A stretch of 64,000 nucleotides of DNA, from positions 806,001 to 870,000 of the forward strand of contig NZ_JAAAML010000001.1 in the NCBI RefSeq assembly GCF_024105735.1, read 5' to 3'. This document shows, piece after piece, positions 21,414 through 28,815 of the stretch. The notes under the pieces are model-generated. The model was not told the DNA's origin and made no database searches. It saw nothing but the letters and a program-made list of their open reading frames with translations. The DNA comes from Parahoeflea alexandrii. Its GTDB lineage: Bacteria > Pseudomonadota > Alphaproteobacteria > Rhizobiales > Rhizobiaceae. Within the stretch, counting starts at the first letter, position 1. Each line of letters starts with the position of its first letter. The translations under genes were made by a program, and so were the position numbers.

Positions 21414-22910
21414 TCAGACCAGCACAGCCCGCAACACCACGAAGATCACGCCCGACAGCACCGCGGCAGCCGGCACGGTGATCACCCAGGCGGCGATGAT
21501 CTGCAGGAAGTGGGAGCGGCGGACGAGCTTGCGGCGGCGCTGATCGGCGAGGCGGGTGTTGCGGGCTTCATCGCCGGACTTGTTGAGCTTGTGACGGGCG
21601 ACGTAATCGGCCCTGCGGGTCGATTTCTCGGTGTACCACTCGCGGAAGAAGCCGACGCCGAAGACCGCGCCCACGGCGATATGGGTGGAACTGACCGGAA
21701 GGCCCAGCCAGGAGGCGATGATCACGGTGATTGCCGCCGACAGCGCCACGCAATAGGCGCGCATCGGGTTGAGCTTGGTGATCTGGTTGCCGACCATGCG
21801 GATCAGCTTCGGGCCAAACAGCAACAGCCCGAGCGAGATGCCGACGGCGCCGACCGCCATCACCCAGAGCGGGATCACCACCTTGGGCGCGACTTCGCCA
21901 AGTTCGGCGGTGTGCACGATCGCGGCCAGCGGACCAACCGCATTGGCCACGTCATTGGCGCCGTGGGCGAAGGAGAGCAGGGCAGCCGAGAAGATCAGCG
22001 GCAGGCCGAAGAGTTTGCGCAGGGACTGGTTGCGGTTTTCCAGACCCTGGGCCTGGCGCGCAATCAGCGGTCTCGCGCCGAGCCAGCTCAGCACCGCAAC
22101 GCCAAGCCCGATCAGCAGCGCCATTTCGAACGGGATGGCAACCAGTTTCTTGACGCCCTTGAGCGCCAGATAGGTGGCAAAGACGCCGGACATGACAGCA
22201 ATCAGCACCGGCACCCAGCGCCGGGCGGCGGCGATCTTGTCATCCTGGTAGATGATGGCGGTCTTGATGAAGGCGAGGAAGGCGGCGGCGATCAGGCCGC
22301 CCATGAAAGGCGAGATCACCCAGCTTGCGGCAATCGAGGCCATGGTCGGCCAGTTGACGGCGTCGACGCCGGCGGCGGCAATGCCCGCGCCCATTACACC
22401 GCCGACAATCGAGTGGGTGGTGGAAACCGGCGCGCCGAGCCAGGTGGCAAGGTGGATCCACATGGCGGCCGAAACCAGGGCCGCCATCATCGCCGAGATG
22501 AAGACGTTGGGGTCGGAAACCGCGACCGGGTCGATGATGCCCTTGGAAATGGTAGAGACCACGTCGCCGCCGGCAATCAGCGCGCCGGCGCTTTCGAAGA
22601 CTGCCGCAATGGCCAGAGCCACGCCGAGTGTCATTGCCTGTGATCCGACCGCCGGACCGACATTGTTGGCCACGTCATTGGCGCCGATGTTGAGCGCCAT
22701 GTAGGCGCCGATCATGGCGGCGGCGATGATGGTCACCGCGCCGGGATGGCCGGTGACGAAGACCGCGGCAATGATGGCGCACAGGAAGATGAAGACGATC
22801 GCAAGACCCGGCGTGACGAAGCCGCGATTGAGAAGGCCGGTGGCCTCCTCCATCGTCGCGAACTTGTCGAGATCCTTGTCGAGGGTGGGCTTGCGGTAGG
22901 TGTCAGCCAT
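21414..22910 (-). CDS. pit: Inorganic phosphate transporter, PiT family
   Basis: A 498-residue inner-membrane phosphate/metal symporter. About ten hydrophobic segments are visible, with the duplicated family signature GANDVANNVGPAVGS in the N-terminal half and GANDVANAVGPLAAI in the C-terminal half, and two SxTHS/SSTHIAVGA motifs. A charged loop of ~50 residues (REWYTEKSTRRADY...) lies before the last membrane helix. ATG 22910 starts MADTYRKPT; a longer frame reaches 23030 but has no ribosome site. No phoU-like partner lies beside it. Low-affinity phosphate uptake is the expected role. Confidence 0.93.
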   Translation of the reverse strand: MADTYRKPTLDKDLDKFATMEEATGLLNRGFVTPGLAIVFIFLCAIIAAVFVTGHPGAVTIIAAAMIGAYMALNIGANDVANNVGPAVGSQAMTLGVALAIAAVFESAGALIAGGDVVSTISKGIIDPVAVSDPNVFISAMMAALVSAAMWIHLATWLGAPVSTTHSIVGGVMGAGIAAAGVDAVNWPTMASIAASWVISPFMGGLIAAAFLAFIKTAIIYQDDKIAAARRWVPVLIAVMSGVFATYLALKGVKKLVAIPFEMALLIGLGVAVLSWLGARPLIARQAQGLENRNQSLRKLFGLPLIFSAALLSFAHGANDVANAVGPLAAIVHTAELGEVAPKVVIPLWVMAVGAVGISLGLLLFGPKLIRMVGNQITKLNPMRAYCVALSAAITVIIASWLGLPVSSTHIAVGAVFGVGFFREWYTEKSTRRADYVARHKLNKSGDEARNTRLADQRRRKLVRRSHFLQIIAAWVITVPAAAVLSGVIFVVLRAVLV

Positions 22911-23205
22911 GCGAGGTGATGCTTCCCGTTTTCCGGTGCGGATCCGGCGTCGGCCGAATGTGACAGTTCTGTGACTGCCGTCGATGAAGGTCCCGGCGGG
23001 TTCCGTCAAGCCGCAGCCCGGGCGTTTCAACGGATATTCATGCTTTTTGCCGATTTGAAGGCCGGCTTGGTGCTGTTTCTAGCGGCGGACGCCGATCTGC
23101 GTGCAGACGGCACTTCTTGTTATCCGCAACCAAAGCGCCGATAAGTCCCGGGCAATTGCTTTCGCATCGGTTGCCATGATCATCTGCCTTGAGCGAGGAG
23201 ACACC

Positions 23206-23928
23206 ATGTCCAGACTGTTCGAAGAACTCGACTACCGTCCGACGCCGATCGGGGCACTGGTGCTCAGGCGCAGGCACGAGGCGCGGCTCGGGGTCGACGT
23301 TCTGGAGATCAAGCTCGGCGACGAGCATCTGATGTCGGACCTGTTTACCGCGTCCGAGATTGCGCTGGCTCAGCTGGGGCTGGCGGCCTGCGAAGGCGAC
23401 GGGCTCGACGTGGTGGTCGGCGGGTTGGGGCTTGGTTACACCGCCAGGGCGGCGCTCGACGAGCCGCGGACGGGATCCCTGATCGTCGTCGAATATCTCG
23501 AGGCGGTGATCGACTGGCACCAGACCGGTCTGCTGCCACTCGGACCCGAGCTTGTCGCCGATCCGCGCTGCCGGCTGGTGGAGGGGGATTTCTTCGCGAT
23601 GGCCCGCAGCGAAGCCGGGTTCGACCCGGAGGCTCCGGGCCGCCTGTTTGACGCGATCCTGCTCGACATCGACCATTCCCCGGATGCGCTGCTTGATGCG
23701 CGCAGCGAGAGCTTCTACCAGCCCGAGGGCCTTCACAAGCTTGCCGCGCATCTCAAACCCGGCGGGATGTTCGGCCTGTGGTCGGACGAGCGGACCGACG
23801 ATGCATTCACCGGCCGGCTCTCAGCCGTGTTTGCACACGCCTGGGCCGAACCGGTGACATTTCACAATCCGTTGCAAGACAAGCCATTCACTCAGACGGT
23901 CTATCTGGCGCGCAAATCATCAGGCTGA
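23206..23928 (+). CDS. Spermidine-synthase-like protein
   Basis: A 240-residue protein with the Rossmann fold of spermidine synthases and related methyltransferases. It has VVVGGLGLGYTARAAL as the nucleotide-binding loop, VVEYLEAVIDWH with an acidic residue for ribose binding, and DAILLDIDHSPDALL in place of the aminopropyltransferase motif. It lacks a clear N-terminal beta-barrel, and many such proteins have no known polyamine activity. ATG 23206 follows GCGAGGAG. It is divergent from pit. Substrate cannot be assigned. Confidence 0.75.
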   Translation: MSRLFEELDYRPTPIGALVLRRRHEARLGVDVLEIKLGDEHLMSDLFTASEIALAQLGLAACEGDGLDVVVGGLGLGYTARAALDEPRTGSLIVVEYLEAVIDWHQTGLLPLGPELVADPRCRLVEGDFFAMARSEAGFDPEAPGRLFDAILLDIDHSPDALLDARSESFYQPEGLHKLAAHLKPGGMFGLWSDERTDDAFTGRLSAVFAHAWAEPVTFHNPLQDKPFTQTVYLARKSSG

Positions 23929-23951
23929 AAAACCTGGCATGCCTGCCCAAG

Positions 23952-24131
23952 CTAGTTTGGGCTCATCGCCTCGCGCACCTTCTCGCGGGCTTCGGCGACG
24001 GCGCGGACCAGTTCGCTGGAAGCCTTGCCGCGTTTCTGGACAAGATAGGCGTCCATGCGCGCTTCGAGATCCCTCAGCCTTTCGGTTTTTTCGTCAGATT
24101 TCGAGTGAGAATCGTCCCACATGAGAAACAT
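23952..24131 (-). CDS. Small hypothetical protein (59 aa)
   Basis: Reading the minus strand from ATG 24131, after a CCGGAGGAAACC ribosome site, gives a 59-residue charged protein starting MFLMWDDSHSKSDEKT and ending REKVREAMSPN before TAG. It is probably a single long helix. An internal ATG four codons in is an alternative start. It lies 23 bases after the small DUF465 gene on the same strand, so the two probably form an operon. No family is recognised. Confidence 0.6.
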   Translation of the reverse strand: MFLMWDDSHSKSDEKTERLRDLEARMDAYLVQKRGKASSELVRAVAEAREKVREAMSPN

Positions 24132-24154
24132 TGGTTTCCTCCGGTTGAATTGAA

Positions 24155-24352
24155 TTACGACTGGGATGACATCTGGCGGCGGGAGCCCACCAGGATGCGT
24201 TCGTAACGGCTGATCTGATCGCGAAGCTTCAGGCGCATCTTCTTGAGGATCTTGACGCGGATGGTGTCGGGCCTGGGGCGTGAATGTTCAGCGTCAATCT
24301 TGGCCTCAAGAATTCCGTGCCTGGTGCGCAGTGCATTCAGTCGTGCGATCAT
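24155..24352 (-). CDS. YdcH family protein (DUF465)
   Basis: A 65-residue helical hairpin protein. The sequence shows the DUF465 pattern: LRTRHGILEAKIDAEHSRPRPD, then KILKKMRLKLRDQISRYERI. Family members are small coiled-coil proteins of unknown function, common in alphaproteobacteria. ATG 24352 follows a strong AGGAGAAG site. It is divergent from the OxyR-like regulator, 71 bases away, so the regulator's operator could also control it, although that is inference. Confidence 0.85.
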   Translation of the reverse strand: MIARLNALRTRHGILEAKIDAEHSRPRPDTIRVKILKKMRLKLRDQISRYERILVGSRRQMSSQS

Positions 24353-24402
24353 GAACTTCTCCTGTGCTTGGTTACACCACCAAGATGGGAAGGATCGCTT
24401 GA

Positions 24403-24450
24403 TAGTTCAAATCGATTGTTTATATGTCTCTCATAGATTTTCTCTATGAG
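24403..24450. promoter_or_regulatory. OxyR-type palindromes at the LysR gene start
   Basis: Two dyads match the OxyR half-site ATAG-N7-CTAT. The first (24403-24417) is ATAG-N7-CGAT with one mismatch. The second (24433-24447) is an exact ATAG-N7-CTAT and lies in a larger perfect inverted repeat, CTCATAGA ttttc TCTATGAG (24430-24450). The repeats are 30 bases apart rather than the usual 22. They straddle the annotated ATG 24424, which suggests autoregulation of the OxyR-like gene and perhaps control of the divergent YdcH gene. Confidence 0.55.
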
Positions 24451-25386
24451 GTTGCCTTGTCCTATCGCCCCAGCCATCGCCAGCTGCAGTATTTTGTCGC
24501 CGTCGCACAGAAGGGGCACTTCCTCGAGGCCGCCCGGGCCTGCAATGCCTCGCAACCGACGCTTTCAACGCAGCTCAAGCTTCTCGAAGACCAGCTCGGC
24601 GTGGTTCTGATCGAGCGGGGCGGCGCAACAGCGGTTCCGACCGCAGCGGGCGCCCGGCTTCTGCCGCTTGCCCGGACGATCCTGTCCGGTCTCGACGAGT
24701 TCGTCGAAATGGCCAGCGTGGATGCGGACAATCTCGGAGGGCTGGTCCGGCTCGGCGTCGCGCCGACATTCGGACCTTATTTCCTGCCGCATTACCTGCC
24801 GCAACTGCACAGGCTGTATCCGGCACTGGAGATCTATATCCGCGAGGATCGCCCGAACACTCTCGAGAGTGACCTGAGAGACGGCAAGCTCGACTGCATC
24901 ATGACGCCGATGCCGCTTGCCACCGAGGGGTTTGATGCGATGCCGTTCTGCGTCGAGAAGATCTTCCTCGGTGTTCCGAACGAACACCCGATCGCCGATC
25001 GCCGGAGCATCGGTACCACGGACCTTGCTGGCGAGAAGCTGCTGACCCTCGGCCGGGGCCACCGGCTGTTCGAGCAAGTGTTGAGGCTGTGTGATGTCAG
25101 CGGGGCGCAGATGCGAAGCGACTATGAGGGAACAAGCCTCGATGCCCTGCGCCAGATGGTGTCTATCGGAATGGGGCTTTCGCTGTTCCCCAGCGCCTAT
25201 GTCAGTTCCGAATTCGAGCGTGAAACAGGGATCACACTCTTCGAATTGTCCGATCTGCCGCTTGACCGGCAGATCGGCCTGGCCTGGCGCAGAAATTCTG
25301 TCCGGTCGGATCATTTCCGGCTCTTGTGCGAAGAAGCGCGGAAAGCTGTTTCCATGATGTCAGTCAAAGGGATGACAACCGCCTGA
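24424..25386 (+). CDS. LysR-family regulator, OxyR-like without the peroxidatic cysteine
   Basis: A 320-residue LysR regulator: winged helix at about residues 15-75 (RQLQYFVAVAQKGHFLEAARACNASQPTLSTQLKLLE) and an OxyR-like effector domain. The effector domain lines up with E. coli OxyR over LLTLGRGHRLFEQVLRLC ... GTSLDALRQMVSIGMGLSLFP. At the place of peroxidatic Cys199 it has Arg214; the Cys208 equivalent is Cys223. It may therefore sense something other than peroxide, or act differently. ATG 24424 lies inside an operator-like dyad; TTG 24457, 5 bases after GAGG, would place the dyad in the leader and still keep the whole DNA-binding domain. Confidence 0.88.
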   Translation: MSLIDFLYEVALSYRPSHRQLQYFVAVAQKGHFLEAARACNASQPTLSTQLKLLEDQLGVVLIERGGATAVPTAAGARLLPLARTILSGLDEFVEMASVDADNLGGLVRLGVAPTFGPYFLPHYLPQLHRLYPALEIYIREDRPNTLESDLRDGKLDCIMTPMPLATEGFDAMPFCVEKIFLGVPNEHPIADRRSIGTTDLAGEKLLTLGRGHRLFEQVLRLCDVSGAQMRSDYEGTSLDALRQMVSIGMGLSLFPSAYVSSEFERETGITLFELSDLPLDRQIGLAWRRNSVRSDHFRLLCEEARKAVSMMSVKGMTTA

Positions 25387-25438
25387 CCATGGTCTGGCAG
25401 CAAAGGTTAACATCCGACTGCGAAGTGTTTCAGTAAGC

Positions 25439-25457
25439 GCTTAAGTGGGACTTAAGC
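25439..25457. promoter_or_regulatory. Perfect CtrA-type box (TTAA-N7-TTAA)
   Basis: TTAA at 25441-25444 and 25452-25455 with a 7-base spacer, inside a larger inverted repeat GCTTAAG tggga CTTAAGC. It lies about 70-90 bases before the MHYT-GGDEF-EAL start at 25527. It matches the CtrA consensus of alphaproteobacteria exactly, which would place this c-di-GMP gene under cell-cycle control. Confidence 0.55.
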
Positions 25458-25526
25458 CGGCTCGTGCTGGTATCGCCGGAAAACGGACAGTGGCCAAACG
25501 GCCCCAAGCGGCGAAGACAGATCTCC

Positions 25527-27644
25527 ATGATGACAATTCTCGACTGCGTGGTCGACAAGCACAATATCTGGCTGGTTGTTGTGGCGGCCATCGTTTGCGC
25601 AGCGGGCTCCTGGGCAATCATCTGCCTGTTCGAGCGGGCGTCACGCACAACCGGGATGCAGCGGGCGGGATGGCATTTTCTGACCGCCGTGGCGGCCGGC
25701 GCAGCGATCTGGTGTACCCACTTCATTGCCATGCTGGCCTATCAGCCTGGCGCGCCGGTGTCTTTCGATCCGCTGATGACAATCATCTCGCTGCTTGTCG
25801 CCATAGTCGGGGCTGGGTCGGGCTTTCTCTTGGCGGCCAGCGGCACAAGGCGTCATGCGCCGGCACTTGGCGGTGCAATGGTCGGCATGGCGATCGCGGT
25901 GATGCATTACACCGGGATGATGGCGTACCGGGTACAGGGCATCATAACCTGGGACAAGGCCTATCTGCTTGCGTCGATTGTTCTTTCGGTCGGCCTGTCG
26001 GCGGCGGCAGTTCATGTCGCCTTGCGAAGATCCATGCGGTTGAGCAGGTCTGTGTCCGCCGCGGTTCTCTTCCTTGCGATCGTCAGCCTTCATTTCACCG
26101 GAATGACGGCGTTCAGGGTAACGCCGCTGCTTGTCGACAATTCCTTCTCCAACCCGGCAGCCATGCAGGCACTGGCTCTGGCGGTGGCGATCGTGGCGCT
26201 GGTCATTGTCGGTGCGGGACTGGCCAGCTACATGATTGATGACAGTGCCCGCACGGAATCGCTCGACCAGTTGCGCCACATGGCGCTCAATGACAGCCTG
26301 ACCGGCCTGCCCAATCGTGCAAGCTTCGCCGACCGGCTCGATCACGAGATCGACATTGCAAAGGAGACCAACAGCAAGGTGGCGCTGATCGGCATCGATC
26401 TCGACCGCTTCAAGGAGGTCAATGACCTGCGTGGCCATGGTGTCGGTGACATGCTTTTGCGCAGTCTGGGAAAACGGCTGATGGAGCTCTCGCGCGAAGG
26501 CGAGTTCGTTGCGCGGACCGGCGGCGACGAGTTCACCGCGATCCAACGCTATGTCGACCAGGCCCAGCTTGAGGATTTTCTGGCGCGGCTGAAGGCAGCC
26601 CTCTTCGAGCCGGTCAAGGTGCTTGATCTTGAAATCACGCCAGGGGCCAGTCTCGGTGTGGCGCTCTATCCGGACAATGCAGCCACCCAGGAAAGCCTGA
26701 TCAACAATGCCGATCTTGCCATGTATCGGGCCAAGGCCGATCTCGCTCACCATGTCTGCTACTATGACCAGTCCATGGATGACGTGGTCCGGGCCCGCCG
26801 CTGCCTGGTCAATGACCTGCGCGCGGCAATCGACAACAATCAGCTTGCCGTTCATTACCAGGTGCAGACCTCGGTCTCGACAACCCAGATCCGCGGTTTT
26901 GAGGCGCTGTTGCGCTGGAACCATCCGGAGCACGGTTTCATTCCGCCTTCCCAGTTCATTCCGCTCGCCGAGGAAAACGGGTTGATCGTGCAACTGGGGG
27001 AATGGGTGCTCAGGCAGGCCTGCGCGGATGCTGCCTCCTGGACGCCGCCTTACAAGGTGGCGGTCAATCTGTCTCCGGCCCAGTTTGCCCATGCCGACCT
27101 TCACAAGCTGATCATTGAAGTTCTGATGTCGACGGGCCTGGCAGCCAACCGGCTCGAACTGGAACTAACCGAATCGACCATCTTCCAGGACAAGGAACGG
27201 TCGTTCAGCGTGCTGCGGCAGATCAAGGCGCTGGGCGTCAACATCGCGCTTGACGATTTCGGTACCGGCTATTCGTCACTCGAGATGCTGCGGTCCTTCC
27301 CTTTCGACAAGATCAAGCTCGACCGCTCTTTCATCAACGAGGCCGAGGACAGTCTTCAGGCCAAATCGATCATCCGGGCTGTGCTGACGCTTGGAAAGAG
27401 CCTTGAGATCCCTATCCTCGCCGAAGGCATCGAGACGGAGGGTCAATTGTCGTTGCTCGGTGAAGAGGGATGCGATGAGGCACAGGGGTTTCTGCTGGGA
27501 AGGCCGATTCCGATCGGCATGCTGGTTGAAAGCGGCCGTATCAGCCTGAACGCTGAAGCCGCCTCTGGACAGGGACCGCGGGTCAAAACCTCCATCCGAT
27601 CAGAGCCCGGCGATGGTGAAACGCCTGTGACCCTTTCGGCCTGA
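25527..27644 (+). CDS. MHYT-GGDEF-EAL membrane c-di-GMP protein
   Basis: A 705-residue protein. The N-terminal MHYT sensor has about seven membrane helices with the repeated metal-binding motifs THFIAMLAY, MHYTGMMAY and LHFTGMTAF, thought to bind copper and sense a gas. A GGDEF domain follows with GLPNRASF, DLDRFKEVNDLRGH and RTGGDEFTAI, where the I-site position reads RxxE, not RxxD. A complete EAL domain follows with FEALLRWNHPEHG, ELELTEST, DDFGTGYSS, KLDRSFI and EGIET. ATG 25527 is used; GTG 25464 is possible but without support. Phosphodiesterase activity is likely. Confidence 0.94.
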   Translation: MMTILDCVVDKHNIWLVVVAAIVCAAGSWAIICLFERASRTTGMQRAGWHFLTAVAAGAAIWCTHFIAMLAYQPGAPVSFDPLMTIISLLVAIVGAGSGFLLAASGTRRHAPALGGAMVGMAIAVMHYTGMMAYRVQGIITWDKAYLLASIVLSVGLSAAAVHVALRRSMRLSRSVSAAVLFLAIVSLHFTGMTAFRVTPLLVDNSFSNPAAMQALALAVAIVALVIVGAGLASYMIDDSARTESLDQLRHMALNDSLTGLPNRASFADRLDHEIDIAKETNSKVALIGIDLDRFKEVNDLRGHGVGDMLLRSLGKRLMELSREGEFVARTGGDEFTAIQRYVDQAQLEDFLARLKAALFEPVKVLDLEITPGASLGVALYPDNAATQESLINNADLAMYRAKADLAHHVCYYDQSMDDVVRARRCLVNDLRAAIDNNQLAVHYQVQTSVSTTQIRGFEALLRWNHPEHGFIPPSQFIPLAEENGLIVQLGEWVLRQACADAASWTPPYKVAVNLSPAQFAHADLHKLIIEVLMSTGLAANRLELELTESTIFQDKERSFSVLRQIKALGVNIALDDFGTGYSSLEMLRSFPFDKIKLDRSFINEAEDSLQAKSIIRAVLTLGKSLEIPILAEGIETEGQLSLLGEEGCDEAQGFLLGRPIPIGMLVESGRISLNAEAASGQGPRVKTSIRSEPGDGETPVTLSA

Positions 27645-27717
27645 TCGAGCGGAGGTTTGCTGGTCCCGGCGGTCTGGCGCATCAGCCCTGTTCAAGCTTC
27701 ACATCAAACCTATTGAA

Positions 27718-27746
27718 TTGACCGGTCAGTATCCCTGACCTATCGA
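27718..27746 (+). promoter_or_regulatory. Probable azlCD promoter with dyad in the spacer
   Basis: TTGACC (27718-27723) and TATCGA (27741-27746) are spaced 17 bases apart. The spacer is filled by a perfect dyad, GGTCAG tatcc CTGACC (27724-27740). A repressor or activator could bind there. The -10 match is weak, so this is a suggestion, not a certainty. Confidence 0.4.
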
Positions 27747-27768
27747 GGGGATACAGGAGAGTCTTTCC

Positions 27769-28479
27769 ATGTCCCCAACCCGGTCGGAGTTTTTTCAGGG
27801 CGTTCGCGCCAGCCTGCCTATTGTTGCCGCAGCCGCGCCGTTCGGCATGCTGTTCGGTGCACTGGCCGTCGACAACGGTCTGACGGTGGGCGAGGCGGTG
27901 CTGATGAGTGCGACCGTGTTCGCCGGGGCCAGCCAGATGGTCGGTCTCGAACTGTTCGGCGCCAGTATCGCTCCCTGGATCGTCGTGCTGTCGGTGTTTG
28001 CGGTCAATTTCCGCCATGTGCTCTACTCGGCTGCGCTCGGCCGGCGGATCGGGTTGTTCAAGCCGTGGCAGAAGCCGATCGCATTCTTCTTTCTCACCGA
28101 TCCCCAGTATGCAGCGTCCGAGGCGCGGGCTGACCGGAAACTCGCCCTGACCATGAGCTGGTACATGGGCATGGCCTTGCCGGTCTATGTGCTCTGGATT
28201 GTCGAGGCCTATATCGGCGGCGTGTTCGGAAGCCTGATCACCGATCCGGCGGCTCTCGGCATCGATTTCCTGCTGCCGATATACTTCCTCGGGCTGGTTC
28301 TGGGTTTCCGGGCGCGGCCCAACTGGCTGCCGGTGGTGATTGCCTCCGGGCTGGGGTCGATCCTTGCCTTCTACACGGTCGGCTCCCCCTGGCATGTCAG
28401 TCTCGGGGCGCTGGCAGGGGTGGCCGTCGCCATGCTGCTGCCGCCGCAAAGCCCGGAAGACGGGGAAATCGCGCCATGA
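27769..28479 (+). CDS. azlC: AzlC family branched-chain amino acid exporter, large subunit
   Basis: A 236-residue integral membrane protein with about seven hydrophobic segments. Family motifs: the N-terminal GVRASLPIVAAAAPFGMLFGALAVDNGLT, FAGASQMVGLELFGA and FAVNFRHVLYSA. With AzlD it forms an exporter of branched-chain amino acids (BrnFE-like). ATG 27769 follows AGGAGAG. The stop overlaps the azlD ATG as ATGA. The upstream promoter has a dyad in its spacer. The exact substrate is inferred from the family. Confidence 0.92.
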   Translation: MSPTRSEFFQGVRASLPIVAAAAPFGMLFGALAVDNGLTVGEAVLMSATVFAGASQMVGLELFGASIAPWIVVLSVFAVNFRHVLYSAALGRRIGLFKPWQKPIAFFFLTDPQYAASEARADRKLALTMSWYMGMALPVYVLWIVEAYIGGVFGSLITDPAALGIDFLLPIYFLGLVLGFRARPNWLPVVIASGLGSILAFYTVGSPWHVSLGALAGVAVAMLLPPQSPEDGEIAP

Positions 28480-28793
28480 CGGGTGAGTTCCTCGGCCTGC
28501 CGATGACGGTCTGGACCATCATCGGCGCGGCGATCGTCACCTATGCGGCGCGGGCCGGCGGCCATCTGGTGCTGTCGCGGTTCCGGCGTATCCCGCCACG
28601 CATCGACGCGGCGCTCAATGCGGTGCCGGCTGCGGTTCTTGCAACGCTGGTCGCACCCGCCGCCGTGACCAGCGGCCCGGCCGAAGCCGTGACGCTGGCC
28701 ATCTGCCTGGCGATTGGTTTCAGGCTGCCGATGATGGCGATGTTCTGCATCGGCTGGGCGCTGATCGTGGCGCTGAGGGCGGCAGGGCTGTGA
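28476..28793 (+). CDS. azlD: AzlD family branched-chain amino acid exporter, small subunit
   Basis: A 105-residue membrane protein with three to four helices, including the AzlD pattern ITYAARAGGHLV-like VTYAARAGGHLVLSRFRRIPPRI, LNAVPAAVLATLVAP and the C-terminal IGWALIVALRAAGL. It is translationally coupled to azlC by an ATGA overlap. AzlC and AzlD are both needed for export in characterised systems. Confidence 0.93.
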   Translation: MTGEFLGLPMTVWTIIGAAIVTYAARAGGHLVLSRFRRIPPRIDAALNAVPAAVLATLVAPAAVTSGPAEAVTLAICLAIGFRLPMMAMFCIGWALIVALRAAGL

Positions 28794-28815
28794 TCCGCGG
28801 CTGACAGCGAAGTTT

